This document shows, one piece after another, positions 8,501 through 17,394 of a stretch of DNA of 64,000 bases. A program made the translations under genes and the position numbers. Source of the DNA: Pseudomonas lurida (GTDB lineage: Bacteria > Pseudomonadota > Gammaproteobacteria > Pseudomonadales > Pseudomonadaceae); the NCBI RefSeq assembly GCF_002563895.1, contig NZ_PDJB01000001.1:665501-729500 (forward strand), written 5' to 3'. Positions within the stretch are counted from its first letter, which is position 1. Every line of letters starts with the position of its first letter. The notes beneath the pieces were generated by a model, which ran no database searches, was not told the DNA's origin, and saw nothing but the letters and a program-made list of their open reading frames with translations.

Positions 8501-9031
8501 TTACAGGCTTTCTAGAATGTCGGCCATATCGTCGGCATGCTCTTCTTCCTGGGCCAGGATTTCTTCGAAGAGGCGGCGAGTGGTCGGGTCTTTGTCACCG
8601 ATGTACTGAATGATTTCGCGGTAGCTGTCCACCGCAATGCGCTCGGCCACCAGGTCTTCGTAGACCATCTCCTTCAACGAGTTGCCTGCCACGTACTGAG
8701 CGTGGGAGTTCTTCGACAGCAGGTCCGGGTTGAACTCCGGCTCACCGCCCAATTGCACGATACGCTCGGCGAGTTTGTCGGCGTGTTCGGCTTCCTGGGT
8801 GGCGTGCTCCAGGAATTCCTCGGCGGCGATCTGCGCCTTGACGCCGCTGGCCATGAAGTAGTGGCGCTTGTAGCGCAGTACGCAGACCAGTTCGGTGGCC
8901 AGCGAGGCGTTAAGCAGGCGAATGATCTCTTCGCGGTCGGCATCGTAGCCTTCGGTCACTGCACCGTTTTCGACGTTCTGGCGGGCGCGGCTGCGCAGGG
9001 TCGCAACGTCAGTCAAGTTTGCTTCAGTCAT
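8501..9031 (-). CDS. ferritin-like di-iron protein (bacterioferritin/Dps-like)
   Basis: A 176-residue four-helix-bundle protein. Iron ligands of the ferritin type can be seen: ATELVCVLRYKRHYF in helix A, EEFLEHATQEAEHADKL in helix B and AQEEEHADDM in the last helix. It resembles P. aeruginosa PA4880, annotated as probable bacterioferritin. The methionine that binds inter-subunit haem in true bacterioferritin cannot be assigned here. Likely role: iron storage or protection against iron and peroxide in the cytoplasm. It is divergent from the lipase gene. Confidence 0.85.
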   Translation of the reverse strand: MTEANLTDVATLRSRARQNVENGAVTEGYDADREEIIRLLNASLATELVCVLRYKRHYFMASGVKAQIAAEEFLEHATQEAEHADKLAERIVQLGGEPEFNPDLLSKNSHAQYVAGNSLKEMVYEDLVAERIAVDSYREIIQYIGDKDPTTRRLFEEILAQEEEHADDMADILESL

Positions 9032-9202
9032 CTCAATCTCCTGGGGCTAATCCGGTTTTGCGCCACGCTCTGCCGGCGTGATCGCTCCTAGTTGTGAGTC
9101 CCGGGCAGCGCAAAAAGTTTTATCGGATTTTCCAGCGGCGTCATGAGCCGGACTTGAGGCTGGGCTAGGCTTTAAGGATCAGATTGAGAGGATGCCCGGT
9201 TC

Positions 9203-10093
9203 ATGCCGCAGTCGTTGGTCACGCGTTACCCCCTGGTTTTAGTGCCCGGCATGCTCGGTTTCGTGCGCCTGGGAGTGTTCCCGTACTGGTATGGCATCGT
9301 CCCGGCGCTGCGGGCGGGTGGGGCACAGGTGTTTCCCGTGCAGGTGGCGCCACTGGACTCCAGTGAGGTGCGGGGGGAGCAATTGCTGGTGCAGATCGAA
9401 CGCATTCGCCGCGAAACCGGGGCCGACAAGGTCAACTTGATCGGTCATAGCCAGGGCGCGCTCACCGCGCGGTATGCGGCGGCCAAGCGCCCGGACTGGG
9501 TGGCGTCGGTGACCTCGGTGGCCGGGCCGAACCATGGGTCCGAACTGGCCGACCATATACACCTGCATTACCCCGTCGACGGTGCCAAGGGCCGGATCAT
9601 GAGCGCGCTGTTTCATCTGGTCGCCTGGGTCATGGGCGTGATGGAAACCGGTTATCGCGGGCCGCGCTTCAAGGCGGATTTGCAGGCATCCCACCATTCG
9701 CTGACCAGCGCCGGTGTGGCGCTGTTCAATCAGCACTATCCACAGGGTTTGCCGCAGACATGGGGCGGGCACGGCGCGGAAGTGGTCAACGGCGTGCGCT
9801 ATTACTCGTGGTCCGGCACCTTGCAGCCGGGCATCACCGACCGTGGCCGCAACCTCTTCGACGGCACGAATCGCAGCTGCCGCGTGTTCGCCCGCCGCTT
9901 TGTGCGGGAAAAGGGCCAGTGCGACGGCATGGTCGGGCGCTACAGCTCACACCTGGGGGTGGTGATTGGCGATGACTACGCCCTGGATCACTTCGATATC
10001 GTCAACCAGTCCATGGGCCTGGTGGGCAAGGGGGCCGAGCCGATCAGGCTGTTTGTCGAGCATGCGCAGCGGCTAAAGGCTGCCGGGGTGTAG
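9203..10093 (+). CDS. triacylglycerol lipase of the P. fragi/family I type, no signal peptide
   Basis: A 296-residue alpha/beta hydrolase. The oxyanion region VLVPGMLGF is at residues 12-20, the nucleophile elbow GHSQG at 81-85 (Ser83), Asp241 in CDGMVGRYSSH and His263 in ALDHFD. The Asp-to-His distance of 22 equals that of P. aeruginosa LipA. The protein starts almost at the mature end of that lipase (MPQSLVTRYPLVLVPG), with no signal peptide, and no foldase (lif) gene is adjacent. This resembles the P. fragi lipase. Ester hydrolysis is certain by family; substrate and location are open. Confidence 0.92.
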   Translation: MPQSLVTRYPLVLVPGMLGFVRLGVFPYWYGIVPALRAGGAQVFPVQVAPLDSSEVRGEQLLVQIERIRRETGADKVNLIGHSQGALTARYAAAKRPDWVASVTSVAGPNHGSELADHIHLHYPVDGAKGRIMSALFHLVAWVMGVMETGYRGPRFKADLQASHHSLTSAGVALFNQHYPQGLPQTWGGHGAEVVNGVRYYSWSGTLQPGITDRGRNLFDGTNRSCRVFARRFVREKGQCDGMVGRYSSHLGVVIGDDYALDHFDIVNQSMGLVGKGAEPIRLFVEHAQRLKAAGV

Positions 10094-10114
10094 TCGGGAG
10101 GCCGCGTTATCGTT

Positions 10115-10200
10115 TTTCGCAGGCAACCCAGCTCCCACAGTTGACCGAGTTCGTCCTGGCGGCTGGGTCCCCTGTGGGAGTCGGGCTTGCCCGCGATGGT
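10115..10200. repeat. REPIN
   Basis: Inverted pair: cgcaggcaacccagctccca (10118-10137) and gtgggagtcgggcttgcccg (10174-10193), between the convergent lipase and EamA genes. Confidence 0.8.
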
Positions 10201-10206
10201 GGTTGT

Positions 10207-11094
10207 TCAGGCGACGCTGGCTTTCCGACTAAATGGGGTGGTCCAGCGCTCCGACAAGACCACCCCGCCCAAGGTCAGGAGGCCGCCCACCAGGTGATAC
10301 AGCGCCAGTTTTTCCTTCAACACCACGGCAGCAATCAGCGCGGTGATCAGTGGCAGCAGGTTGAAAAACAACGTGGTGCGGCTCGGGCCCAAGCTCTTTA
10401 CCGAATGCATCCACGCCAGCGGCGCCAACATCGAAGCCAGCAGGCACGCATACAGCACCAGCGGGACGTTGGCCCAGCCCAGGCCAGCCTTCGCCGAGAA
10501 CAGGAACAGCGGAAACAGCACCACCACGGCCACCAGCACCTGCAAGTACAGCAGCACCAGCGGCGGCAGGCGCAACTGCCATTTTTTCAGCAAGGTGCTG
10601 TAGACCGCATACGCCAGGGTCGCGACCAGCATCATGCCGTCACCCAGGTTGACCCCATGTTGCAGCAGCGCGCCGAGGCTGCCGGCCGACACCACCACGA
10701 CCACGCCGGCGAACGACAGCACCGCGCCGGTCAGGGCACCGTAGGTCAGGCGCTGGCCGAGACTGATGATGGCCGCCGTCAACGCCATCAACGGCATCAG
10801 CGACAGGATGATGCCCATGTTGGTGGCGCTGGTCAGTGTCGCGGCGTAGTACGCCAGGCTCTGGTAGACCGCCATGCCCAGCACGCCGAGGATGAACACC
10901 TTGCCCAGGTTCGGGCGGATCGACGCCCAGTTGGCGATCACCGGCTTGATCATGAACGGCGTGAACAGCAGCGCCGCCAGCAGCCAGCGGTAAAAGCCGA
11001 TCTCCGCCGGGAAGATCGAGCCCACGGCCAGCTTGTTGACGACGGTGTTGCCGGCCCAGATAAAAATGGCCAGCAAGGGATAAGCGTATTGCAT
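10207..11094 (-). CDS. EamA-family (DMT) inner-membrane transporter
   Basis: A 295-residue protein with about ten membrane segments in two EamA halves; the first begins YAYPLLAIFIWAGNTVVNKLAVG and the second is seen around VNLGDGMMLVATLAYAVYSTLLKKW. DMT/EamA proteins export amino acids, metabolites or drugs. The start at 11094 (MQYAYPLL) was chosen because the longer frame would run through the shared operator region. It is divergent from an AraC regulator, which probably controls it. The substrate is not predictable from the sequence. Confidence 0.9.
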   Translation of the reverse strand: MQYAYPLLAIFIWAGNTVVNKLAVGSIFPAEIGFYRWLLAALLFTPFMIKPVIANWASIRPNLGKVFILGVLGMAVYQSLAYYAATLTSATNMGIILSLMPLMALTAAIISLGQRLTYGALTGAVLSFAGVVVVVSAGSLGALLQHGVNLGDGMMLVATLAYAVYSTLLKKWQLRLPPLVLLYLQVLVAVVVLFPLFLFSAKAGLGWANVPLVLYACLLASMLAPLAWMHSVKSLGPSRTTLFFNLLPLITALIAAVVLKEKLALYHLVGGLLTLGGVVLSERWTTPFSRKASVA

Positions 11095-11133
11095 CGAAAG
11101 TAACCAGGTGTGTTGATGAGGCAGGATTATCCA

Positions 11134-11190
11134 TTGTCTGGATCGAAGCTTATACTGCGATCCAGACAAACGACCTTTGTATCCAGACAA
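11134..11190. promoter_or_regulatory. three-site operator between eamA-like and araC-like genes
   Basis: A perfect 12-base inverted repeat, TTGTCTGGATCG (11134-11145) and CGATCCAGACAA (11158-11169), is followed by a third copy ATCCAGACAA (11181-11190). The second and third copies are in direct order and exactly 21 bases apart, two helical turns. The third copy ends one base before the AraC ATG. Binding by the neighbouring AraC protein is inference. Confidence 0.75.
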
Positions 11191-11191
11191 C

Positions 11192-11980
11192 ATGGCCAAG
11201 CACAACGTACGCCTTGCGGATTTCCCCCGGCTGCCGAGCCCGGTGTATTTTCGCTACTCGGATTTCGCACCGGACACCGAGTGCACGCCGCACCAGCATT
11301 GCTGGGGCTCGCTGGATTACTCAGCCAGCGGCGTGATGCGCATGGAAGTGGCCGGCAGCCGCTTCATGTCACCGCCGCAATACGCGGTGTGGGTGCCGCC
11401 CCATACCGAGCACAGCTCCTACAATGCCGAGGCGATCGTCTACCACTCGGTCGGGTTGGCACCGGAACTCTGCGAGCAACTGCCGCAGCGGCCTTGCACG
11501 CTGGCCATCAGCGACATCCTCAAGGCCATTCTCAGCGATTTCGCCCAGCGTGACGTGAACAGGCCGCAGACCGAGCCTGATATTCGCCTGGCCCAGGTGC
11601 TGGTGGACCAACTGAGGCAGGCGCCGATCCACGAGTGCTTCCTCCCCTACGCCCGTCACCCTGGCCTGCTCGGTGTGCTGGAGGGCATGCAGGCAGACCC
11701 CGGCGACAATCGCCCGCTGGCGCACTGGGCCGAGCAGGTGCATGTGAGCGAACGCACCCTGGCGCGCCAGTTTGTCCGGGAACTGGGCATGAGCTTCGGA
11801 GAATGGCGCCAGCGCCTGCGCTACCTGGCGGCCATCGAAGCCCTCGACAGCGAGCGCAGCGTGCAACATGTGGCGTTCGACCTGGGCTACAGCACCGCCT
11901 CGGCGTTCATTGCCATGTTCCAGCGCCAAGCGGGCTGTACCCCCGAGCAGTACCGTCGAACACATATCCGTGGTCGATGA
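11192..11980 (+). CDS. AraC-family transcriptional regulator with N-terminal cupin
   Basis: A 262-residue regulator. The N-terminal part is a cupin-like sensor (TPHQHCWGSLDYSASGVMRM, then YAVWVPPHTEHSSYN, about residues 29-80). The C-terminal 100 residues hold the two HTH motifs (WAEQVHVSERTLARQF and VAFDLGYSTASAFIAMFQR). The ATG at 11192 is preferred over a TTG at 11177, since the latter would place coding sequence on an operator copy. It is divergent from an EamA exporter and most likely controls that gene and itself. The ligand is unknown. Confidence 0.92.
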   Translation: MAKHNVRLADFPRLPSPVYFRYSDFAPDTECTPHQHCWGSLDYSASGVMRMEVAGSRFMSPPQYAVWVPPHTEHSSYNAEAIVYHSVGLAPELCEQLPQRPCTLAISDILKAILSDFAQRDVNRPQTEPDIRLAQVLVDQLRQAPIHECFLPYARHPGLLGVLEGMQADPGDNRPLAHWAEQVHVSERTLARQFVRELGMSFGEWRQRLRYLAAIEALDSERSVQHVAFDLGYSTASAFIAMFQRQAGCTPEQYRRTHIRGR

Positions 11981-12051
11981 AGATGTAACAAGCTTTGACT
12001 ACACTGCTGGGTAGGCCGTGCCCCCCGGTACGGTAACAGGGAGAAAACTCC

Positions 12052-12351
12052 ATGAAGATGCTGCGCATTCCGCTGTTGATGATGGGCCTGCTGTTGTGTT
12101 CCCAAGGTTTTGCCGCCACCGCCCAGCAAAACAAAATGACCACCTGCAATGCCGAAGCCACTACCAAGACGCTCAAGGGGGACGAGCGCAAGGCCTTCAT
12201 GAAGACCTGCCTGTCGGCCCCGGCGGCCAATGACGCCAAGACCCTGACACCCCAGCAGCAGAAAATGAAGGATTGCAATGCGTCAGCGAAAACCAAGGCG
12301 CTGACCGGTGATGCGCGCAAAACCTTCATGAGCACCTGCCTGAAAGGTTAA
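12052..12351 (+). CDS. psiF: PsiF-repeat small exported protein
   Basis: A 99-residue protein with a signal peptide (MKMLRIPLLMMGLLLCSQGFA) and two PsiF repeats: KMTTCNAEATTKTLKGDERK...KTCLS (about residues 28-54) and KMKDCNASAKTKALTGDARK...STCLK (about 72-98). Each repeat carries two cysteines, which may pair in the periplasm. In E. coli psiF is induced by phosphate starvation, but the function is not known. A ribosome site (agggaga) lies 7-8 bases upstream. I see no convincing Pho box in front of it. Confidence 0.9.
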   Translation: MKMLRIPLLMMGLLLCSQGFAATAQQNKMTTCNAEATTKTLKGDERKAFMKTCLSAPAANDAKTLTPQQQKMKDCNASAKTKALTGDARKTFMSTCLKG

Positions 12352-12379
12352 CCACGAATTCACGGGCACTGAAGATCAA

Positions 12380-12469
12380 ATGTGGGAGCCGGCTTGCCTG
12401 CCAATGCATCACCTCGGTTTGACTGATACACCGGGGCGCCTGCATCGCAGGCACGCCAGCTCCCCCACT
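12380..12469. repeat. REPIN
   Basis: Inverted pair: tgtgggagccggcttgcctg (12381-12400) and catcgcaggcacgccagctc (12443-12462), between psiF and the AI-2E-family gene, downstream of psiF. Confidence 0.8.
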
Positions 12470-12556
12470 TGATCGCATTAGCACCCTGACCTCTCGCTTG
12501 ATTCCCTCAAGGCTGGCAGACTGCCCATCCTTTAACGCCGTTCGTTTTGAGGCTGT

Positions 12557-13570
12557 ATGCCAACGTTTTCTCAACGTCACGTGATATTGCTGGCCAGCTA
12601 CATCATCATTTTCGGCGGGTTGCTGCTGGTACTGCCGCTGAAATTGCTGCCCAGCCTGCTGGCCGGCCTGTTGGTCTTTGAACTGGTCAACATGCTCACC
12701 CCCCAACTGCAGCGATTGATCGAAGGCCGGCGTGCGCGTTGGCTGGCGGTGGCGTTGCTCGGCACCCTGATCGTCAGCGTGCTGACCCTGATCTTTGCCG
12801 GTGCCATCAGCTTCCTGTTGCACGAAGCGGAAAACCCCGGGGCGTCCCTCGACAAATTCATGGGCGTGGTCGACCGCGCGCGCGGCCAATTGCCGCCGTT
12901 CCTCGACGCCTACCTGCCCGCCAGCGCCGCGGAGTTTCGCGTGGCCATCGGCGATTGGTTGAGCAAGCACCTGAGCGAACTGCAGCTTGTGGGTAAGGAT
13001 GCTGCCCACATGTTCGTCACTTTGCTGATCGGCATGGTGCTCGGTGCGATCATCGCCCTGCAGCGCGTGCCCGACCTGACCAAGCGCAAGCCCCTGGCCG
13101 CCGCGCTGTTCGACCGCCTGCACCTGCTGGTCCAGGCGTTTCGTAACATCGTCTTCGCGCAAATCAAGATCGCCGCGCTCAATACCGCCTTCACTGCCAT
13201 ATTCCTTGCCGTGGTGCTGCCGCTGTGTGGCATTCACCTGCCGCTGACCAAGACCCTGATCGTGCTGACCTTCCTGCTCGGCTTGCTGCCGGTCATCGGC
13301 AACCTGATGTCCAACACCCTGATCACCATCGTCGCGCTGTCGTTGTCGATCTGGGTCGCAGTGGCGGCGCTGGGTTACCTGATCGTGATCCACAAGGTCG
13401 AGTACTTCCTCAATGCGCGGATCGTCGGCGGCCAGATCAGTGCCAAGTCGTGGGAATTGCTGCTGGCGATGCTGGTGTTTGAAGCCGCCTTCGGCCTGCC
13501 TGGCGTGGTGGCGGGGCCGATTTACTATGCGTACTTGAAGAGCGAGTTGAAGCTCGGCGGGATGGTTTGA
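12557..13570 (+). CDS. AI-2E-family/PerM-type membrane transporter
   Basis: A 337-residue protein with seven to eight membrane segments, two at the N-terminus (HVILLASYIIIFGGLLLVLPLKLLP and LLAGLLVFELV), one near residue 65-85, and a cluster after residue 150. The conserved C-terminal pattern of the family (LPVIGNLMSNTLITIVAL and VEYFLNARIVGGQI, about residues 250-290) is present. The family was named after export of autoinducer 2 in E. coli TqsA, but most members have no shown substrate. It is a single gene. Confidence 0.88.
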   Translation: MPTFSQRHVILLASYIIIFGGLLLVLPLKLLPSLLAGLLVFELVNMLTPQLQRLIEGRRARWLAVALLGTLIVSVLTLIFAGAISFLLHEAENPGASLDKFMGVVDRARGQLPPFLDAYLPASAAEFRVAIGDWLSKHLSELQLVGKDAAHMFVTLLIGMVLGAIIALQRVPDLTKRKPLAAALFDRLHLLVQAFRNIVFAQIKIAALNTAFTAIFLAVVLPLCGIHLPLTKTLIVLTFLLGLLPVIGNLMSNTLITIVALSLSIWVAVAALGYLIVIHKVEYFLNARIVGGQISAKSWELLLAMLVFEAAFGLPGVVAGPIYYAYLKSELKLGGMV

Positions 13571-13630
13571 CGCAATAACTGAAGTGCTGTTGCTTCGTGG
13601 ACTTTAAAGGGACTTAGAGGGATACAAGCT

Positions 13631-14209
13631 GTGAGCGACAATATCTATGCTCCGCCAACGGCAGAGTTGTCTGAGGCGGTAAAGCCCGCTGCCGAGTTTT
13701 ATGTCATTTCCCAGAAAAAGCTGCTGATTCTGAGCCTGCTCAGTTTTGGGCTGTACACCTATGTCTGGGCGTATAAAAACTGGAGCCTGTACAAGAAAGC
13801 CAACCAAGCCGATATCTTGCCGTTGGCGCGTGCGTTCTTTTTTATCTTCTTTGTGCACAAGCTTTACCGCCTTGCCTACCGGCGGGTGGTCGAGAGCGGC
13901 CGAAAATTCGATTTCGATTTTGAGCAATGGGCGACGGTGTTTGTGGTGGTGACTGTGGGCGCCAACGTGTTCGACGCCGTGGCTGCGCGCGTCGAGGCGT
14001 TGTTTGCCTATAAAAGCCTGACGCTCCTGGCGCTGCCTCTTTGTGCCTACATCCTTCAACAATCCCAGGCCCTGATCAATTTTGCCGCCGGCGACCCGGA
14101 AGGTCAGAGCAACGCTCGGTTCAATCCGTGGAACTACTTGGTGATCGTGCCCGGTATTGTCATGTGGGGCCTGACATTTCTTGGGCTGTGGGCGATCTAT
14201 TTTCGCTAG
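13631..14209 (+). CDS. hypothetical inner-membrane protein
   Basis: A 192-residue protein that begins at a GTG. The first 30 residues are soluble (IYAPPTAELSE, a start seen in several DUF4013-like or DUF4282-like membrane proteins). Four hydrophobic stretches follow: ILSLLSFGLYTYVWAY, a middle one near FFFIFFVHKLY, VFVVVTVGANVFDAV, and a C-terminal one VIVPGIVMWGLTFLGLWAIYF. Positive residues near residue 50-60 suggest an inner-membrane protein. I do not recognise a function. The lipoprotein gene starts 23 bases later, so the two may form an operon. Confidence 0.75.
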   Translation: MSDNIYAPPTAELSEAVKPAAEFYVISQKKLLILSLLSFGLYTYVWAYKNWSLYKKANQADILPLARAFFFIFFVHKLYRLAYRRVVESGRKFDFDFEQWATVFVVVTVGANVFDAVAARVEALFAYKSLTLLALPLCAYILQQSQALINFAAGDPEGQSNARFNPWNYLVIVPGIVMWGLTFLGLWAIYFR

Positions 14210-14232
14210 CCCCCCGCAAAAAGGACTGCTCC

Positions 14233-14832
14233 ATGAACAAGGAATTAAGCGTCGTACTCCTCGCCATCGGCTTTTCGGCACTGGTCGGCTGTTCCGCAGC
14301 CGGTGTCGTGGCCAGTTCCGATCCCCAGCAAAAGTTGGCTGACGCCGACGCGTTACTGGATCAGGGGCGGCCACTGCCGGCCGAGCGCTTGATTGCCGAG
14401 GCCGTGCAACGGTGCACGGCGGCCGGGGATCAGTTGTGCCTGGCGGACGCTTATCGCGGGTATGGATTGTTTTTCATGTCGTCGGCGTTGGCCAGCCAGA
14501 AGGACCGCTATACGACCCAGGGCTTTCGTGACACCACGGCGACCTACGAACAGCGCTACGTGAAAGCCAATGAGTACCTGGAGAAGTCTCGGGCGATCTA
14601 TGCCCATGCCGGGCGGTTTGAGGTGGTGACCAATCTCAATTTGAACCGAGGCTTTGCCTACGAGATGGCGGGGGATAAGTCGGCGGCTTGCCAGGCCTAT
14701 GTTGATAGCCTGGCGGCAAGTCGGGAGAACGCGCGGCTTAAGCCGGGCGCCGTGATCCAGGTGCCGGCCAAGTACGGGACATTTGAGCAGTACATCGGCG
14801 TGCAAAAAGCGCGGGTGGGGTGTGGCGTTTAG
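14233..14832 (+). CDS. hypothetical lipoprotein with TPR-like helices
   Basis: A 199-residue protein. The N-terminus is a lipoprotein signal with lipobox LVGC, Cys20. The mature protein is helical and reads like tetratricopeptide repeats (KLADADALLDQGRPLPAERLIAEAVQ and ANEYLEKSRAIYAHAGRFEVVTNLNLNRGFAYEMAG). Position +2 after the Cys is Ser, which favours the outer membrane. The ATG at 14233 follows a weak ribosome site (aaaagga). It follows the membrane protein gene at 23 bases. The function is unknown. Confidence 0.8.
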   Translation: MNKELSVVLLAIGFSALVGCSAAGVVASSDPQQKLADADALLDQGRPLPAERLIAEAVQRCTAAGDQLCLADAYRGYGLFFMSSALASQKDRYTTQGFRDTTATYEQRYVKANEYLEKSRAIYAHAGRFEVVTNLNLNRGFAYEMAGDKSAACQAYVDSLAASRENARLKPGAVIQVPAKYGTFEQYIGVQKARVGCGV

Positions 14833-14856
14833 CGTCTTGGGGCGAACTGAGTCTTT

Positions 14857-14885
14857 GTGGTGAGCGGGGTAAGCCCGCTCACCAC
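14857..14885. terminator. strong hairpin between convergent genes
   Basis: A perfect 12-base stem GTGGTGAGCGGG / CCCGCTCACCAC with a 5-base loop, between the convergent lipoprotein and yegD genes. There is no long T-run, so it may be a REP-like hairpin serving as bidirectional terminator. Confidence 0.6.
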
Positions 14886-14893
14886 TCGACAGA

Positions 14894-16162
14894 TCAGTTT
14901 CCGTAACGCTTGCTGGCCTCAATCGCCAAGCCGCTGCCGATACTGCCAAAGATATTGCCTTCCACATGCCGCGCGTTCGGCAACATCGCCGAGATGCTGT
15001 GGCGCAGTGCCGGAATGCCGCTGGAGCCGCCGGTAAAGAACACCGTATCGACCTGCGCCACGCTCACCGACGCATCGTTCAGCAACTGCGTGACGCTATT
15101 GCGCACGCGCTCCAGCAAGCCATCGATGGCTGATTCGAACAACGCCCGGCTCAGTTCCACGCTCAAGCCCGGTTCAACCCGGTCCAGCAGCACGTGGCGG
15201 CTGTCTTCGTGGGTCAGTTGGATCTTGGTTTCTTCTACTTCCATCGCCAGCCAGTGGCCCGCGCGCTGTTCGATCAACTTGAACAGGCGGTCGATGCCAC
15301 CGGTGTCTTCGATGTCGTAGCGCATGCTGCCCAACGCCAGCTGGGATTTCTGCGAGTACACCGAGTTGATGGTGTGCCAGGTGGCCAGGTTCATGTGGTG
15401 GCTGGTGGGCATGTAGGCGCCGCTTTTCATGCGGCTGCCGTAGCCGAACAGCGGCATCATGCCTTGCAGGCTGAGCTGTTTGTCGAAGTCGGTACCGCCG
15501 ATGTGCACGCCGCCGGTGGCGAGGATGTCGCTCTGGCGGTTGTCGTTGTGGCGGCGGTCCGGTGACAGGCGCACCAAGGAAAAGTCAGACGTACCACCGC
15601 CGATGTCGACGATCAGTACCAGCTCTTCTTTTTCAATGGTGGACTCGTAGTCGAACGCGGCCGCAATCGGCTCGTACTGGAACGAAATATCCTTGAAGCC
15701 GATCTTGCGCGCCACGTCGACCAGGGTGTTCTCGGCTTCCTGGTCGGCCATCGGGTCGTCATCGACGAAGAACACCGGGCGGCCCAGCACCACTTCTTCG
15801 AACTCGCGGCCGGCGTTGGCTTCGGCACGGCTCTTGAGTTGGCCGATGAACAGCGCCAGCAAGTCGGTGAAAGGCATCGCGGTGCCCAGCACGCTGGTGT
15901 CGTGTTTGATCAACTTGGAACCGAGCAGGCTCTTGAGCGAGCGCATCAGCCGGCCTTCGTAGTTTTCCAGGTATTCGTGCAGGGCCAGGCGACCGTACAC
16001 CGGGCGGCGCTCCTCGAAGTTGAAGAACACCACCGATGGCAACGTGATCTTGTCGTCCTCCAGCGCGATGAGCGTCTCCTCGCCGGGACGGATCCAGCCG
16101 ACGGTGGAGTTGGACGTGCCAAAGTCGATGCCGCAGGCACGGGCTGGGGATGGGTTTTTCAT
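14894..16162 (-). CDS. yegD: Hsp70-family protein YegD
   Basis: A 422-residue actin-fold ATPase of the Hsp70 superfamily that lacks the substrate-binding domain of DnaK (about 640 residues). Phosphate motif 1 is ACGIDFGTSNSTVGW (residues 9-23), phosphate motif 2 LVLIVDIGGGTSDFSLVRL, and the adenosine motif FFTGGSSGIPALR near residue 375-390. The usual lid and peptide-binding parts are missing, as in E. coli YegD. The role is unknown, presumably chaperone-like or regulatory. It is next to but divergent from cbpA, a DnaJ homologue. Confidence 0.92.
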   Translation of the reverse strand: MKNPSPARACGIDFGTSNSTVGWIRPGEETLIALEDDKITLPSVVFFNFEERRPVYGRLALHEYLENYEGRLMRSLKSLLGSKLIKHDTSVLGTAMPFTDLLALFIGQLKSRAEANAGREFEEVVLGRPVFFVDDDPMADQEAENTLVDVARKIGFKDISFQYEPIAAAFDYESTIEKEELVLIVDIGGGTSDFSLVRLSPDRRHNDNRQSDILATGGVHIGGTDFDKQLSLQGMMPLFGYGSRMKSGAYMPTSHHMNLATWHTINSVYSQKSQLALGSMRYDIEDTGGIDRLFKLIEQRAGHWLAMEVEETKIQLTHEDSRHVLLDRVEPGLSVELSRALFESAIDGLLERVRNSVTQLLNDASVSVAQVDTVFFTGGSSGIPALRHSISAMLPNARHVEGNIFGSIGSGLAIEASKRYGN

Positions 16163-16400
16163 GTCTATCGGGTTCCGGTTGAAAAACGGCCGCGCAGTGT
16201 ATGCCAGTCGAAGGCGGATGCGTAGGCCGACTATCCGCTAAATCGTGCTTGAAAGTTGGGTATTTGCCCCCACATCTGTTGCATACGGCTAGTGCCGATA
16301 ACACTTTGACGCACCCCCAGGCCACAAGACTCAACAAGTGCAAAGCAGCGCACGTTGTGCCCTGGGCTGTGCGATCTCGATTAAGGATGGTGAACCGCCG

Positions 16401-17339
16401 ATGGATTTCAAAGACTACTACAAGATATTGGGTGTCGAGCCGAGCGCCGATGACAAGGAAATCAAGGCTGCCTACCGCAAGCTCGCACGCAAATATCACC
16501 CGGATGTAAGCAAGGAAAAAGACGCCGAAGAGAAGTTCAAGGACGCGTCCGAAGCCTATGAAGCGCTTAAAAGTGCCGATAAGCGTGCTGAATACGACGA
16601 ACTGCGCAAATACGGCCAGCATGGCCAGCCGTTCCAGGGGCCGCCGGGCTGGCAGAGCCGTGGCGGTTTTGGCGGGGGTGGCGGTGGCGAGGACTTCTCG
16701 GACTTCTTCAGCTCGATCTTCGGCTCGCGTGGCGATGCCTTTGGTGGCGGCCAGCGCCGTCCGGCCGGGCGTAAGGGGCAGGATGTGGAGATGCAGCTGT
16801 CGGTGTTCCTCGAAGAGACACTGTCCACCGAGTCCAAGCAGATCAGCTTCCAGGTGCCGCAATACGACGCCTCGGGCCGTCACGTCAGCAACACCACCAA
16901 GAGCCTGAACGTGAAGATCCCCGCCGGTGTGACCGACGGCGAGCGTATCCGCCTCAAAGGCCAGGGCGCGCCGGGTATTGGCGGTGGAGCCAATGGCGAT
17001 CTGTACCTGATCATCAAGTTTGCACCGCACCCCAAGTTTGAAGTCGAAGGCGAAAACCTGGTGATCACCCTGCCGCTGGCGCCGTGGGAGTTGGCGTTGG
17101 GCGCTGAAATCGCCGTGCCGACGTTGACCGGCAAGATCAACCTCAAGGTGCCAGCCGGCAGCCAGAACGGCCAGCGCATGCGCGCCAAGGGCCATGGTTT
17201 GCTGAACAAGGCCGGGCAGCGTGGCTTCCTGTACGTGCAGCTCAAGGCAGTGATGCCACCGGCGGGCGACGATGACGTGAAAGCGTTGTGGCAGGAGCTG
17301 GCGCAGAAAGCTGCGTTTAACCCGCGCGAGCAGTTCTGA
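16401..17339 (+). CDS. cbpA: curved-DNA-binding DnaJ homologue CbpA
   Basis: A 312-residue co-chaperone. The J domain occupies residues 1-70 with HPD in [12 protein letters not shown] Gly/Phe-rich linker follows ([20 protein letters not shown]). The DnaJ C-terminal beta domains fill the rest; the zinc-finger Cys cluster of DnaJ is absent, which identifies CbpA. It stimulates DnaK and binds curved DNA in the nucleoid in E. coli. The ATG at 16401 was chosen because [12 protein letters not shown] is the family start. It lies divergent from yegD. No cbpM modulator gene follows. Confidence 0.95.
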   Translation: MDFKDYYKILGVEPSADDKEIKAAYRKLARKYHPDVSKEKDAEEKFKDASEAYEALKSADKRAEYDELRKYGQHGQPFQGPPGWQSRGGFGGGGGGEDFSDFFSSIFGSRGDAFGGGQRRPAGRKGQDVEMQLSVFLEETLSTESKQISFQVPQYDASGRHVSNTTKSLNVKIPAGVTDGERIRLKGQGAPGIGGGANGDLYLIIKFAPHPKFEVEGENLVITLPLAPWELALGAEIAVPTLTGKINLKVPAGSQNGQRMRAKGHGLLNKAGQRGFLYVQLKAVMPPAGDDDVKALWQELAQKAAFNPREQF

Positions 17340-17357
17340 GGCAAATACTTTCCCTGC

Positions 17358-17387
17358 GGTGAGGGAGCCACGCTCCCTCGCCACCGG
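17358..17387 (+). terminator. terminator-like hairpin after cbpA
   Basis: An 11-base stem GGTGAGGGAGC / GCTCCCTCGCC (one G-T pair) with a 3-base loop is followed shortly by a tttt run. It lies between the stops of the convergent cbpA and ureC genes. Confidence 0.6.
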
Positions 17388-17394
17388 TTTTCAG

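Noticed and set aside
10130..10200. Possible CRISPR-like repeats from the many similar short palindromes
   Set aside because: Copies are scattered over 60 kb as inverted doublets without regular spacers; they are REP sequences, and no cas genes are present.
12052..12351. Pho box before psiF
   Set aside because: No pair of CTGTCAT-like units is found in the 70 bases upstream.
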